Of a stretch of 64,000 nt of DNA, positions 18,501 to 26,300 are shown piece by piece (the first letter of the stretch is position 1; every line of letters starts with the position of its first letter). Location: the NCBI GenBank assembly GCA_963922565.1, contig CAWUIQ010000015.1, positions 1-64,000 on the forward strand, given 5' to 3'. Origin of the DNA: JBCBKL01 sp963922565. Its GTDB lineage: Bacteria > Pseudomonadota > Alphaproteobacteria > Rhodobacterales > Rhodobacteraceae. A program made the translations under genes and the position numbers. Under the pieces are notes generated by a model. It saw nothing but the letters and a program-made list of their open reading frames with translations. It had not been told where the DNA came from and did not search any database.

Positions 18501-20265
18501 TACAGCATCCGGCGCTAACTGGTCATTAAATCTCCGGAATCTGACGACGAAGGAAGCCGGGCCCGCTGTGTTCACAAACTCAAAGGGTGAAAAAACGACG
18601 GGGCTGTGGAGACCTACAGAAGGCCAGCTCTGCCAAAGTTATAACAAAGGCGAGTCTTGGGCCTGTCATTCCGTCTTCTCTTGCGCCGATGGTGAGGAAA
18701 ACAGCCACGCAATGCAAAATTCCGATGGGCAATTTACTTCCGTGATTAATGTCCTCGGAGGCTCTAAACCCGCTCAAGCTGCAGGTTCAGATAACGTGAT
18801 TGCCCCAGTCGTAGGAGCGTTGGTGGGACTGAACCAATGTGATGCTATAGCTTCAAACCCCTATGATGTACGCAACCCCAGTGGCACGACCACGGTGGCG
18901 TACGACAAGCTGGTGGCCTCAAAAAACAATATAGATACGTGTCTTGCGGCCCTTAAAAGCGCTGAGCCTAGTGACTTGGGTCGATACAACTATTTGGTTG
19001 CGCGTCTTTATGCGAAAGCTGGCAACGATGCACAATTCCTAAAGCACATTAGAGCCGCTGATCGTGAAAACTATCCAATTGCTATCTATAATCTAGGTCG
19101 AGCATATCATGATGGTTCTTACGGGTTAAACCAAGATCATAGAACGGCATTTGGGTACTATCAGAGGGCTATTTCTCTTGGCGAACCGCTTTCTTTGTTG
19201 AACACAGCTTGGATGCACGAGTGGGGTCAAAGCAGAAATGTGAGTATTCCATCGGCAACTCGCGATTACAAAAAAGCAGACTCAATCTTTTCTGAATTCG
19301 GTATGGCGCCCTTAGCAGCGAATAACTTGTGCAGGCTTGAGTTCAGAAAGCATCGCTCCCAGGCGGCAAAGAACTGGTGCGAAAAAGCCGCGACTGCGTT
19401 CCCAGCTTCCAAAGTACGACTTGATCAGATCTTGGCAGGTTACACATACGCCATCGACCAATGCCAATCTGGTGGGTTTAGTACGATGAGAAACCACCAG
19501 ATCACAATCCACGTACATGGCAATGAAGAGCTGAGACTTCCAGCTGTCGAAGACAAGTACGCTCGACTGAGCTGGAAGCTACTTCAGGACGGATGCGACC
19601 AAAGGGGCAATCGCAAAGCCGTTATTATGCAACGAGGTCAAAAGCAGATCGAGTTCTCCCAAGGTAGTACACAGCCACAACGTTCCGGAACGTGGTTCTT
19701 CTTGCGTAACCATGCCCGAGTAGCCCACGAAGAAGAACAGCGGAGACTGTCTGAGCAGGAACAACAAGCTAGGCTTCAACAAGCGGCCCGAGAGGCAATT
19801 TTGCAAAAAACATCGGAAGTTCAGGCGTTGCGTGTCTCTGTTCCTAATAAGTGGCGGGCGCATATGAATCGACAATTCTCGGGGAAACATCCAATTGATA
19901 ACATTGTTGATTTGCTTGATTTCGACCAACCGAAGGCGATTGGCTTTTTAACAAATGGAGTTACACTACAACTTCGCACAGATCAGATCAGTCTATCCGG
20001 TGGATTGGTTTTTATCTTGGATGAGCATCGACCTACCGACTACTTGAAACCGCTTCGTGAAGCCGAGCATGAGTTGGAGACACTAAAAAGCAAGTATCTC
20101 GTAGGGCAACCATTGGCACGAGTAGGACGAAAGCTACAAGTTATCTGCCGTGTCGATCCTCAAGACATGGATGCCTTAAGTGGCAAAGTTGCCGCGGATT
20201 TTGAAGCAAAAATGCAGTCTCTGGATGGCCGTTCAGCTGTCTTTGACTGTACTTTGAAGAGATGA
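15571..20265 (+). CDS. Large exported protein with class-3 lipase fold and Sel1-like repeats
   Basis: A 1564-residue exported protein. A Sec signal peptide covers residues 1-24 (MRLFRFAGILFL then AFAQS). A class-3 lipase-type alpha/beta-hydrolase follows, with LAFRGSITKGDW and the nucleophile elbow LTGHSLGGRLAQ (Ser near residue 233). The central 800 residues are Cys-containing beta-rich modules of unknown type. Sel1/TPR-like repeats come next (AIYNLGRAYHDGSYGL, AFGYYQRAISLGEPLSL). A Gln/Glu/Arg coiled coil sits near residue 1385 and a small C-terminal domain ends the protein. ATG 15571 is chosen because it precedes the signal peptide and has GAGG upstream. The stop overlaps the next start (ATGA). 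A phospholipase-like exoenzyme or toxin is plausible, but catalysis is not proven. Confidence 0.75.
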   Translation: MRLFRFAGILFLCIFMSGGAFAQSQSGDVNEPFVQALKTYRLAMEQDGDQRENGLLQVLQLFGQVVGKFPDHRLAGLIKNRSIPNVNFDDLAPLSWNEGKRGIARDLLAAYENDIDTMRTVGDAAVYALLSAATYDHDEAGKNAKERARKLGWSEVDIPAASSFIVGGAKASLFTKGDQTVLAFRGSITKGDWVTNVGTIVPVPLAGEQVIDAISLAVALSEDHPNLILTGHSLGGRLAQASRFVTDRPTYVFNSAPVGLPELSVLGVPALLNRPTQPLSRFRHPQDQLSSDTADLLISVLPADDTVVKNFFEVPGVTTLNPFNDTTKSYLHNIGALHQAMENVRQAYDAGWLSAYLIGLPTTRRQNPTKPEVATWDGSLCRTVSHQLTSNELRSLVVGKNVTSQSTSGLKFTELHQLDGELSLTSRNDIRMSGRYSVEENAVCYDYDGRNEACLAVYICQSGEAPHVKVNPNGEQTALILSAQDLAGSLAHSQNYTAPDGYMWAQLASRRSIEEARAFASAAGAEARIFRTKNGWHAITGGLLFESESLANMAVDMGWPSDALLTRGESFIEELSLDFADAAPQPAFIHTKTLRATDVIWFSWNNGTRTLYDTRPLEQGEDVVVWGSPDEEGYCRGGGGDGAVIKCADLVAYASDLNSGRADDGVLSSIEFVFPKARLDRVARLSDDGELRSTGFNVNIFDKFSVNCTHWVTQGAGSASDYGITTWEALVPKLQCSVWSDNGDGSSGLVSGFEVSATYSQGTGALTMSLLDPDNFYSVRTEQNDTCDFSVQNQVFEHQDNWVAECPSKIRNDRVGGSTASAEVLSKAVPLLAGIYVNDPTACQSPAVTPEVFDRIIYINKDQMTRMDTTCSVHNATTEGDGVKIKSTCEGEGEVWDVDWTWYLLSNESFVDAGLDLRETWTRCASDDPLAKFRSDEKQQQGTTSAVQIAGQTCTPATSPVSRDTLLAWASKPINGTTASGANWSLNLRNLTTKEAGPAVFTNSKGEKTTGLWRPTEGQLCQSYNKGESWACHSVFSCADGEENSHAMQNSDGQFTSVINVLGGSKPAQAAGSDNVIAPVVGALVGLNQCDAIASNPYDVRNPSGTTTVAYDKLVASKNNIDTCLAALKSAEPSDLGRYNYLVARLYAKAGNDAQFLKHIRAADRENYPIAIYNLGRAYHDGSYGLNQDHRTAFGYYQRAISLGEPLSLLNTAWMHEWGQSRNVSIPSATRDYKKADSIFSEFGMAPLAANNLCRLEFRKHRSQAAKNWCEKAATAFPASKVRLDQILAGYTYAIDQCQSGGFSTMRNHQITIHVHGNEELRLPAVEDKYARLSWKLLQDGCDQRGNRKAVIMQRGQKQIEFSQGSTQPQRSGTWFFLRNHARVAHEEEQRRLSEQEQQARLQQAAREAILQKTSEVQALRVSVPNKWRAHMNRQFSGKHPIDNIVDLLDFDQPKAIGFLTNGVTLQLRTDQISLSGGLVFILDEHRPTDYLKPLREAEHELETLKSKYLVGQPLARVGRKLQVICRVDPQDMDALSGKVAADFEAKMQSLDGRSAVFDCTLKR

Positions 20266-21539
20266 GTGCCGTGTTGATATCGAGAGAGTTGCTCATCTTA
20301 GCAAGTGTGATTTTTCTATTCCTAGGTGGTTATGCGGCGGCACAGGAAACTCTGGGAGCTGTACTGACGGATTTGAGGGCGGTACAAGCAAATGAAAATG
20401 CTTCTATTGAGGAGCTGCGCGAAGCTACCTTTAAGGTTCAACGGATCATAGATGAATTTCCAGCCTCAGACGCGGCTGTCAGCGTTTTGCTTGGTGAAAC
20501 GTATGATGGCATTGATTTCGCTGCCTTTGAGGAAAGGCTAAAAGTCGCGCTGGGAAGCCAAAACACCCTGGATCAAGCATATGTCCAGTCTAACCCGCAT
20601 GACAAGGAGGTGTGCCTCGCATCTGCGGTAGCGGATAAACCCAGTGTTAACATGTTGATAGGGTTTTCTGTAAGTGCGGACGGAGACCTTTCCGATCTTC
20701 CAGAGATGATCGAGCCGGAACCCCCTAGTTCGGAAGCAAGACTGCAATACCTTCAGATAGTTGCTGCCCTTGAAGAATGCTCCCCTTACGGTGGCGGAGG
20801 CGATGGGACGCCCTTTCAGCTGAAAATATCGGAGACCGGTGCCCTATCTCTTGCAGCCTTGACGGTTACAACTACTGAGACCGGCGGTGACCTAGTAGCA
20901 GCCACGGCCGAGACCATTGCTGTGATGCCTGTCGGCTCAGAACGCACGGAGAAGTTGCTAGGTCTGGACAAACAAGCTATTCGGGACATTCAAGCCCGCC
21001 TTCTAGTGATCGGACATAATCCAAATGGCGTTGATGGCGTCGTTGGCAAAGGCACACGTTCAGCGATTCGAGCATGGCAGGGCACGGTTAATGCGGCGCC
21101 GACGGGATATCTGAACGAATTACAACTCATCGCGCTAAAGGAGCAATCTCAGAACACTCTAGATGAATGGTTACGATCAGATGACAATGCTAAGCTCTAC
21201 AAACCCCCGCCCGTGCTAGCACTCGGACCACGTAATATGTCCGGGAACTGGCGCTACACCACGAATTGTGGTTCGGGAAGCAGGCTAGGCAGAATGAAGA
21301 TTACGGGAACCCTAGCAATGCAACACGCAGGGGGACGAAACTATGCAGGCACGCTCTCGAACTCTCAGGGTCTTCGTGGGCGCGTTAGCGCGACGCTTAG
21401 AGGGCGTTCTGTGTCCGCTGTCACCAACTTTGGGCTCCTTATTGGCAAGGTGACCCTTAAAGCGCGTGTCGATGACTATAAGCTGGTTCTCCGAGGCCGT
21501 GACTCAAACGGATGTTCTTTCTACGCGTCAAAACGATAA
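20262..21539 (+). CDS. Exported protein with peptidoglycan-binding domain
   Basis: A 425-residue exported protein. It has a signal peptide (residues 1-27, ending GGYAAAQ), a helical N-terminal region, and a Cys-bearing segment with CSPYGGGGDGTPFQLKIS, a pattern also seen in roseobacter envelope proteins. A peptidoglycan_binding_1 domain follows around residues 240-290 (IQARLLVIGHNPNGVDG, then TRSAIRAWQ), and a basic beta-rich C-terminal domain ends the protein. The start overlaps the stop of the lipase-fold gene, so the two products are made together and probably act together at the cell wall. No terminator hairpin follows. Confidence 0.75.
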   Translation: MSAVLISRELLILASVIFLFLGGYAAAQETLGAVLTDLRAVQANENASIEELREATFKVQRIIDEFPASDAAVSVLLGETYDGIDFAAFEERLKVALGSQNTLDQAYVQSNPHDKEVCLASAVADKPSVNMLIGFSVSADGDLSDLPEMIEPEPPSSEARLQYLQIVAALEECSPYGGGGDGTPFQLKISETGALSLAALTVTTTETGGDLVAATAETIAVMPVGSERTEKLLGLDKQAIRDIQARLLVIGHNPNGVDGVVGKGTRSAIRAWQGTVNAAPTGYLNELQLIALKEQSQNTLDEWLRSDDNAKLYKPPPVLALGPRNMSGNWRYTTNCGSGSRLGRMKITGTLAMQHAGGRNYAGTLSNSQGLRGRVSATLRGRSVSAVTNFGLLIGKVTLKARVDDYKLVLRGRDSNGCSFYASKR

Positions 21540-21835
21540 CGAGAGAAGTCGGCTCCTGCGAAGCTACCTGTGTCCTTACAAAATCTCCCAAACCCCCTAC
21601 CGAAACCGACGCACCAAAATCAATCGTTTTGACCAACCGCCATGTCCCGCCGGTGATCAATCGCCTGGCCAGGATAAATCCCAGGCAAAACTGTTTTGGT
21701 TTTGGCAGATTTTTGTCGTTGGTCAGGGCATCGGTTCCGAGCCCAATGCCAATGTCTGCTTTCGGCGTTGCGAGCGCAGCATTTGGTCACCGTGTCCAAG
21801 GTCCGCAATGGGCCGACATTTTTCCAGATTTGTTC
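21540..21835. other. Gap between the peptidoglycan-binding gene and the MerR promoter
   Basis: About 300 bases without a supported gene. Short frames on both strands are compatible with non-coding sequence. Confidence 0.4.
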
Positions 21836-21866
21836 TTGACCTAGAGTTACTCAAGGCCGGTATCAG
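21836..21866 (+). promoter_or_regulatory. MerR-type promoter with 19-bp spacer
   Basis: TTGACC at 21836-21841 and TATCAG at 21861-21866 are separated by exactly 19 bases, the over-long spacing characteristic of promoters twisted open by MerR-family activators. The spacer carries an interrupted dyad, CTAGAGTTACTCAAGG. It lies 25 bases before the MerR start codon, so it probably controls the MerR-SDR unit itself. Confidence 0.6.
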
Positions 21867-21890
21867 CAGAAGCACTGGAGGTCTTATGTC

Positions 21891-22244
21891 ATGCGCATCT
21901 CTGAGGCTGCGGCGCGTTCGGGGCTCAACGTCGATACGATCCGATACTACGAGGCTGAAGGGCTCGTCCCGAATGTCGTGCGCGGTTCTGACGGGCAGCG
22001 GCGGTTTTCGCCGGAGAATGTCGACTGGCTGACACTGCTTTACTGGCTTCGCGAAACCGGCATGCCGATGAAGGTGATGCAGCGGTTTGCGGCGCTTTAT
22101 GCGCAAGGGGATGCGACCATTCAGGATCGCAAGAGCATCCTGCTCGATCACTCCCAGCTTTTGGCCAAGCGCCGCGACGATCTTGATCGGTGTGACGAGA
22201 TTCTCGCCAGAAAGCTTGAAATCTACGAGGAGTATCTGCGGTGA
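21891..22244 (+). CDS. MerR-family transcriptional regulator
   Basis: A 117-residue MerR-type regulator. The N-terminal winged helix reads MRISEAAARSGLNVDTIRYYE, with the DTIRYYEAEGL signature of the family. A dimerising coiled coil follows (LLAKRRDDLDRCDEILARKLEIYEEYL), with no metal-binding Cys pattern at the C-terminus, so an organic or redox signal is more likely than a metal. GGAGG lies nine bases upstream of the ATG; an earlier ATG at 21886 is out of frame. The stop overlaps the GTG start of the broken SDR gene, so the pair was once an operon. The promoter upstream has MerR-type geometry. Confidence 0.85.
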   Translation: MRISEAAARSGLNVDTIRYYEAEGLVPNVVRGSDGQRRFSPENVDWLTLLYWLRETGMPMKVMQRFAALYAQGDATIQDRKSILLDHSQLLAKRRDDLDRCDEILARKLEIYEEYLR

Positions 22245-22608
22245 AAATCATCCTCGTCGGCGCCTCAGGCGATGTCGGGTAGGTCGCATTTGCCGAGCTC
22301 TCGCAGCGCCATGACGTTGTTCGCGTAGGTCGAAACACCGGGGACGTGCGCGCCGATATCTCTGACCTTGGCTCAATCGAGGCCATGTATGACGAGGTTG
22401 GCACTTTCGATGCGCTCGTCTCAGCCGCTGGCCATGTTCATTTCGCCCCGCTTGCGGAGCAGACGAATGCGTCGCTGAAGCTGGGGCTTGAGAACAAAGT
22501 GATGGGGTAAATCAACCTTGTTCTAGCGGGGATCAGGTGGCTCGCGAGCAAGGGCTCCTTTACATTGACCAGTGGTGTTCTTGACCGCGACCCGGTCGTT
22601 GCAGGCGT
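22241..22608 (+). pseudogene. Short-chain dehydrogenase broken by two stops and truncated at its 3' end
   Basis: From GTG 22241 the frame encodes an NmrA/SDR-type protein: VKIILVGASGDVG, LGSIEAMYDEVGTFDALVSAAGHVHF and FTLTSGVLDRDP are all recognisable SDR segments. TAG replaces codon 14 (22280-22282), and TAA replaces codon 90 (22508-22510) in the context VMG-stop-INLVLAG, where relatives carry Gln. Homology ends near 22608, about halfway through the expected 200-residue protein. At that point the sequence passes into the 3' part of an oppositely oriented gene. The MerR regulator upstream is intact. Confidence 0.75.
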
Positions 22609-22932
22609 TGGATGAGTTTGAAAACATGCTGGCGGCGTATCATTGGTTTGGTTCAAAACGTCATCCCACCAAACACCGCAGGAATTCATTACCCATTCCG
22701 TACGGTAATTGAGACTGGACTTGGCCGACAGGGAAGCAGCAGCAGCGTCAGAAATTGCTTGTTGCTTACGGGATGCAGTTATGTCGGCGACCGCTGCGGC
22801 AATACCGACCAAAGCAACTGACAAAAGTATATATTCTGTAGCCTCCCAAAATCGATCCGAGCGCTTTGACAACAAGAAAGCGGAGGCCAACGAAGTGGCC
22901 AAAAAAACCAAAAAGACTATCAATAGCTGCAT
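22438..22932 (-). CDS. Small membrane protein with a chimeric C-terminus
   Basis: The 164-residue frame begins with two transmembrane helices (residues 1-22 and 33-53) joined by a short polar loop, then a soluble segment with the Trp/Cys-rich CGVWWDDV and ACF. Downstream of about residue 108 it is simply the antisense of the SDR remnant, so the natural C-terminus has probably been lost at the same junction that cuts the SDR gene. The layout of the intact part resembles small sensor-like membrane proteins sometimes found in defence islands. No family is recognised. A truncated, possibly non-functional gene is the most likely reading. Confidence 0.45.
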   Translation of the reverse strand: MQLLIVFLVFLATSLASAFLLSKRSDRFWEATEYILLSVALVGIAAAVADITASRKQQAISDAAAASLSAKSSLNYRTEWVMNSCGVWWDDVLNQTNDTPPACFQTHPTPATTGSRSRTPLVNVKEPLLASHLIPARTRLIYPITLFSSPSFSDAFVCSASGAK

Positions 22933-23359
22933 GAAAACTCACGGCATCCGCTCCAATCGTGCCACAACGCGTATGAATTGGTAGACCAATGTCCGCTCTG
23001 GAGAAGCTGCAACGCAGCACTGGCTACTTTCTTGAACGTCTCCTAAGGGCCGTCGATTCACTTTGGCCCGCACAAAGTTACTGCCGAGGAGTGGTGTTCA
23101 TCTTGTTCGTTTCCAAGAGAAGAATAAATTCTTTTCGCATCGGTAGTCGCCAGGTTTTGGTTAAAATAGCTACTTCGGTCTACGCTTTGCGGGTGGGAAC
23201 CTTCTCCTTAGATCTTGCGAACAAACGCTTTTTGCAGGTTCTAAACTCGAAAGCATCTTTACAAACTCTTCAAATACTGCAGCGTAGATACACCACCTGT
23301 AGTGATTTAATGCAGCGTCTTGTGAATAGAACTGGAAAAGTGATTTGTGAAAGCAAGAA
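22933..23359. other. Gap upstream of the SIR2-like gene
   Basis: These 427 bases hold no convincing gene. The promoter of the large plus-strand gene should lie here; an AT-rich block at about 23120-23180 is the most promoter-like part. No repeat or hairpin of note was seen. Confidence 0.35.
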
Positions 23360-26300
23360 ATGTTCCCGTATAATGAAAAGCCGATCAGCAAACTTCGCAC
23401 ATCTTCGGACATCGAGCGCTTCGGATACCAAGCGCTTCTTCGTGCGCTCAACATTGGCCGGGTCGTGGCCTTCGTCGGCTCTGGAACCTCGCAGAAATTC
23501 GGTCAACCGAGCTGGTCTGCACTGGCAGACGAAGGGTACAAACTGTTCTTCGCGCTTGAGAATGCGATCCTGGCGCTCGACGTATGGGATGGAGACGACA
23601 GTAACGAACTCGTCAAGGACTTCCGTGAAGCCCTCAGCCCGCTGGTCAGGGAGATCAAGGATCTGCGCAAAAACGAGGGCTTTGAAACCCCACACAAGGT
23701 CGAATTGATCGAAGACTATTTCGCCGTCGTCGAAACCATCCTGGACCGGCACACCATAAAAGCGCATAGCCTTCGAGAAAAGTCGCCGTTGAAGAATTTC
23801 ACCGATGCAATAAAACAAAAAGAAAATGAACTTGGCACCGACAGCAGTTCTATATCTGACAAAGACTATTACTTCGGTCCCAAACCATCCGATAAAGACG
23901 AGTCAGACGATCTTGCTAGCAATGTCGCTGAGTTCCGTCGCACCTTTGCCGCGATCTTCAAAAGCGTCGAACGGGATGAAGAAAGTAAACCTGACTTCCT
24001 CAAACTCGGCGAGACTTTCGCCGAGGTTACCAAAGGCCTCGGGCTCGATGGTAGCAGCGCAATCGAACAACTGGACGGGCGCCGATCAGAGGTTACAGAA
24101 ATCGACGGAGCCCGCACCTTGAGGCGACGCCTTGGCATTCGCCGCTTTCTGACGCTGAACTACGATCTCGAACTCGAACTGATGCTTTTCGAGGAAGGTC
24201 GCGCAACCCCGCTAACCGCCTACCAGGACTTCAACGAGTTTCTGATACAAAACAGCGGCAGCGATGCCAAGGATATGCCCTACGAGCCGGGCCGCGCGGT
24301 GTCGCTGCGCAGCCCGTCCGGGCGGGTAATACGCAGCACCTCGTCGCGGTCCGACACCCTAGCCGATTTGTTTTCTTTCGGGGCCTTTCCGACGAACTAT
24401 GATGCAACGGTCCACCATTTGCACGGGCGTTTGGATGACCCGGAAAACATGATCGTTACGCCGAAGGACTACCAGCGCATCTACTACGGAGCGAGCGACC
24501 AGAAGAAAAGCTTCGACGAGGCTCGTCACGCGGTCTTCACAGGGTCCGACATCCTCGTCCTCGGCCTTGGGTCGACGGAAAACGATGTCCTCAAGCCACT
24601 TCGCGATTTTCTCGAACTCGAAGAAGACCGCCGCGATGCCCACGGCAAGGTCTACTATGTGACCTCGGCTGAGATTTCGGGCAAGGAAGACAGCTTTGCC
24701 AAAGCTTTCGATACTGCACGTCTCGACGCGATGGCGAAGACCCAAAGCCTGTACAAGGACTATGGGATGCACACGCTCTTCGCCGATTTCAGCTTCGACG
24801 ATAAACGCACCCGTGCCTGGACGTCGGACAGTGCGAATTGCTTCGCCGTGCGGGCCGAGATTGCCCATTACCTCCATCGGATTGGAAGCAAAGACAAGAT
24901 CGAGCCCTGGAGCACACCAACGGTCGAAGAGGAATTCAAAGAAAAGCTCGGTGAAGTCTGGCGATGCTCCGGAAATCCCTCAAATCTTAAGAAATGCGAA
25001 GCCAAACCTTTGGAATACAGCGGCGGACCCGAGATTGAACTTGCACGCAAGATTGCGAACGAATGGAACGCCCAGCGCGCAGCGGTATCCAAAGAAAAAC
25101 AAGCTGCTTTCAAGAAAGCCCTCAGAATGCTCGACAGCCACCTTCGGGATATCAGCCTCGTCGAGTACGCCAAGCATCTCGAACAGTCGCGCAAGTCCTG
25201 GTGGGAAGACTGGTCGCAATTTCCAGGCATGCGCGTCGCGGCTTTGGGACCGCACAGGTACAAGTTGAAGGAACAACCCGATCCGGAGCACGTCTCCGAT
25301 GAGCAGATCTTCGAGGTTGACGAAAACCTGGATGGCACCGCTTCTCCCATGGTCTGGAAGCAGACCAACTTAGTCGCGCACTTCCGGGACGATCCTCTAA
25401 AGCTGGGTAATCCAGACAGCACCCCACAGTTTTCTGGTGTCCTAGCCGCTACAGGTGCTGCGAGGAAAGCCGCAAAGACAAGAGCGAAGCTCCTCCAAGA
25501 AGAGGTGGCGTCCGGCGAAACTGCCTCGCCAATTAATCGCTCTAAACAACGCGGGCATTTCCCGCAGGATTTCCCTGCTAGTGTCGCACGACTGTCTATC
25601 CCGCCTGGTGGCGGCAAGGGGCGCTTACTTGCTTATTTCACCTGTAAGCAAAGGTTGACAGGCGAAGGCCCCGAAGTCTGGCCTTTCCAGACACTTTTCA
25701 ATCCGATCCACGCTTCCGGCGAAAATGAGCAGGGACCCGAATTCTGGCCTTTCAAAGGACTCTTCGGCTCCATCGACGTAAGCGGTAAAGAGGACGATGC
25801 AAAGCCTTACGAAGGCTATAAATTCTGCTTTATGTCGCACCTAACGTTCGCACTGGAATTTAGCGGCACAATGATCGCTTTCGCGCGGATTCTTCAGCAA
25901 ATGCTGCCCCAACTGAGAAACGAACTGGAGGAAGATTCAGAAGAGGCGAAGGATGACCGTTGGCGGCGGTTGATGAAGCATCAATTCCAGCAACGAACCG
26001 GTGCGGTTCTGGTCCTGAAGACGATCTCGGACATGTTCGAGCTTCTTCAGGACAGTTGCCCCCGAGGAGGTTGGAAAACCCGGATGGTCGCGATCTTTTC
26101 GTATCTTGACCGGCTCGTGGATGAGAAGGGCGATGCCTATTCTCCCATACACCGCGAATTCTTCCGACTGATCTCAGGCTGGAAGAACGAGGACGAGCAT
26201 CTACGCCTACCCGTTGACATCGTGCTGATCAACTGTTTCGCTAATCAACCCATTCGTTACCTGTCAGAGGAAGAGACTCTCCTGGAAAACCAAAGCGGCC

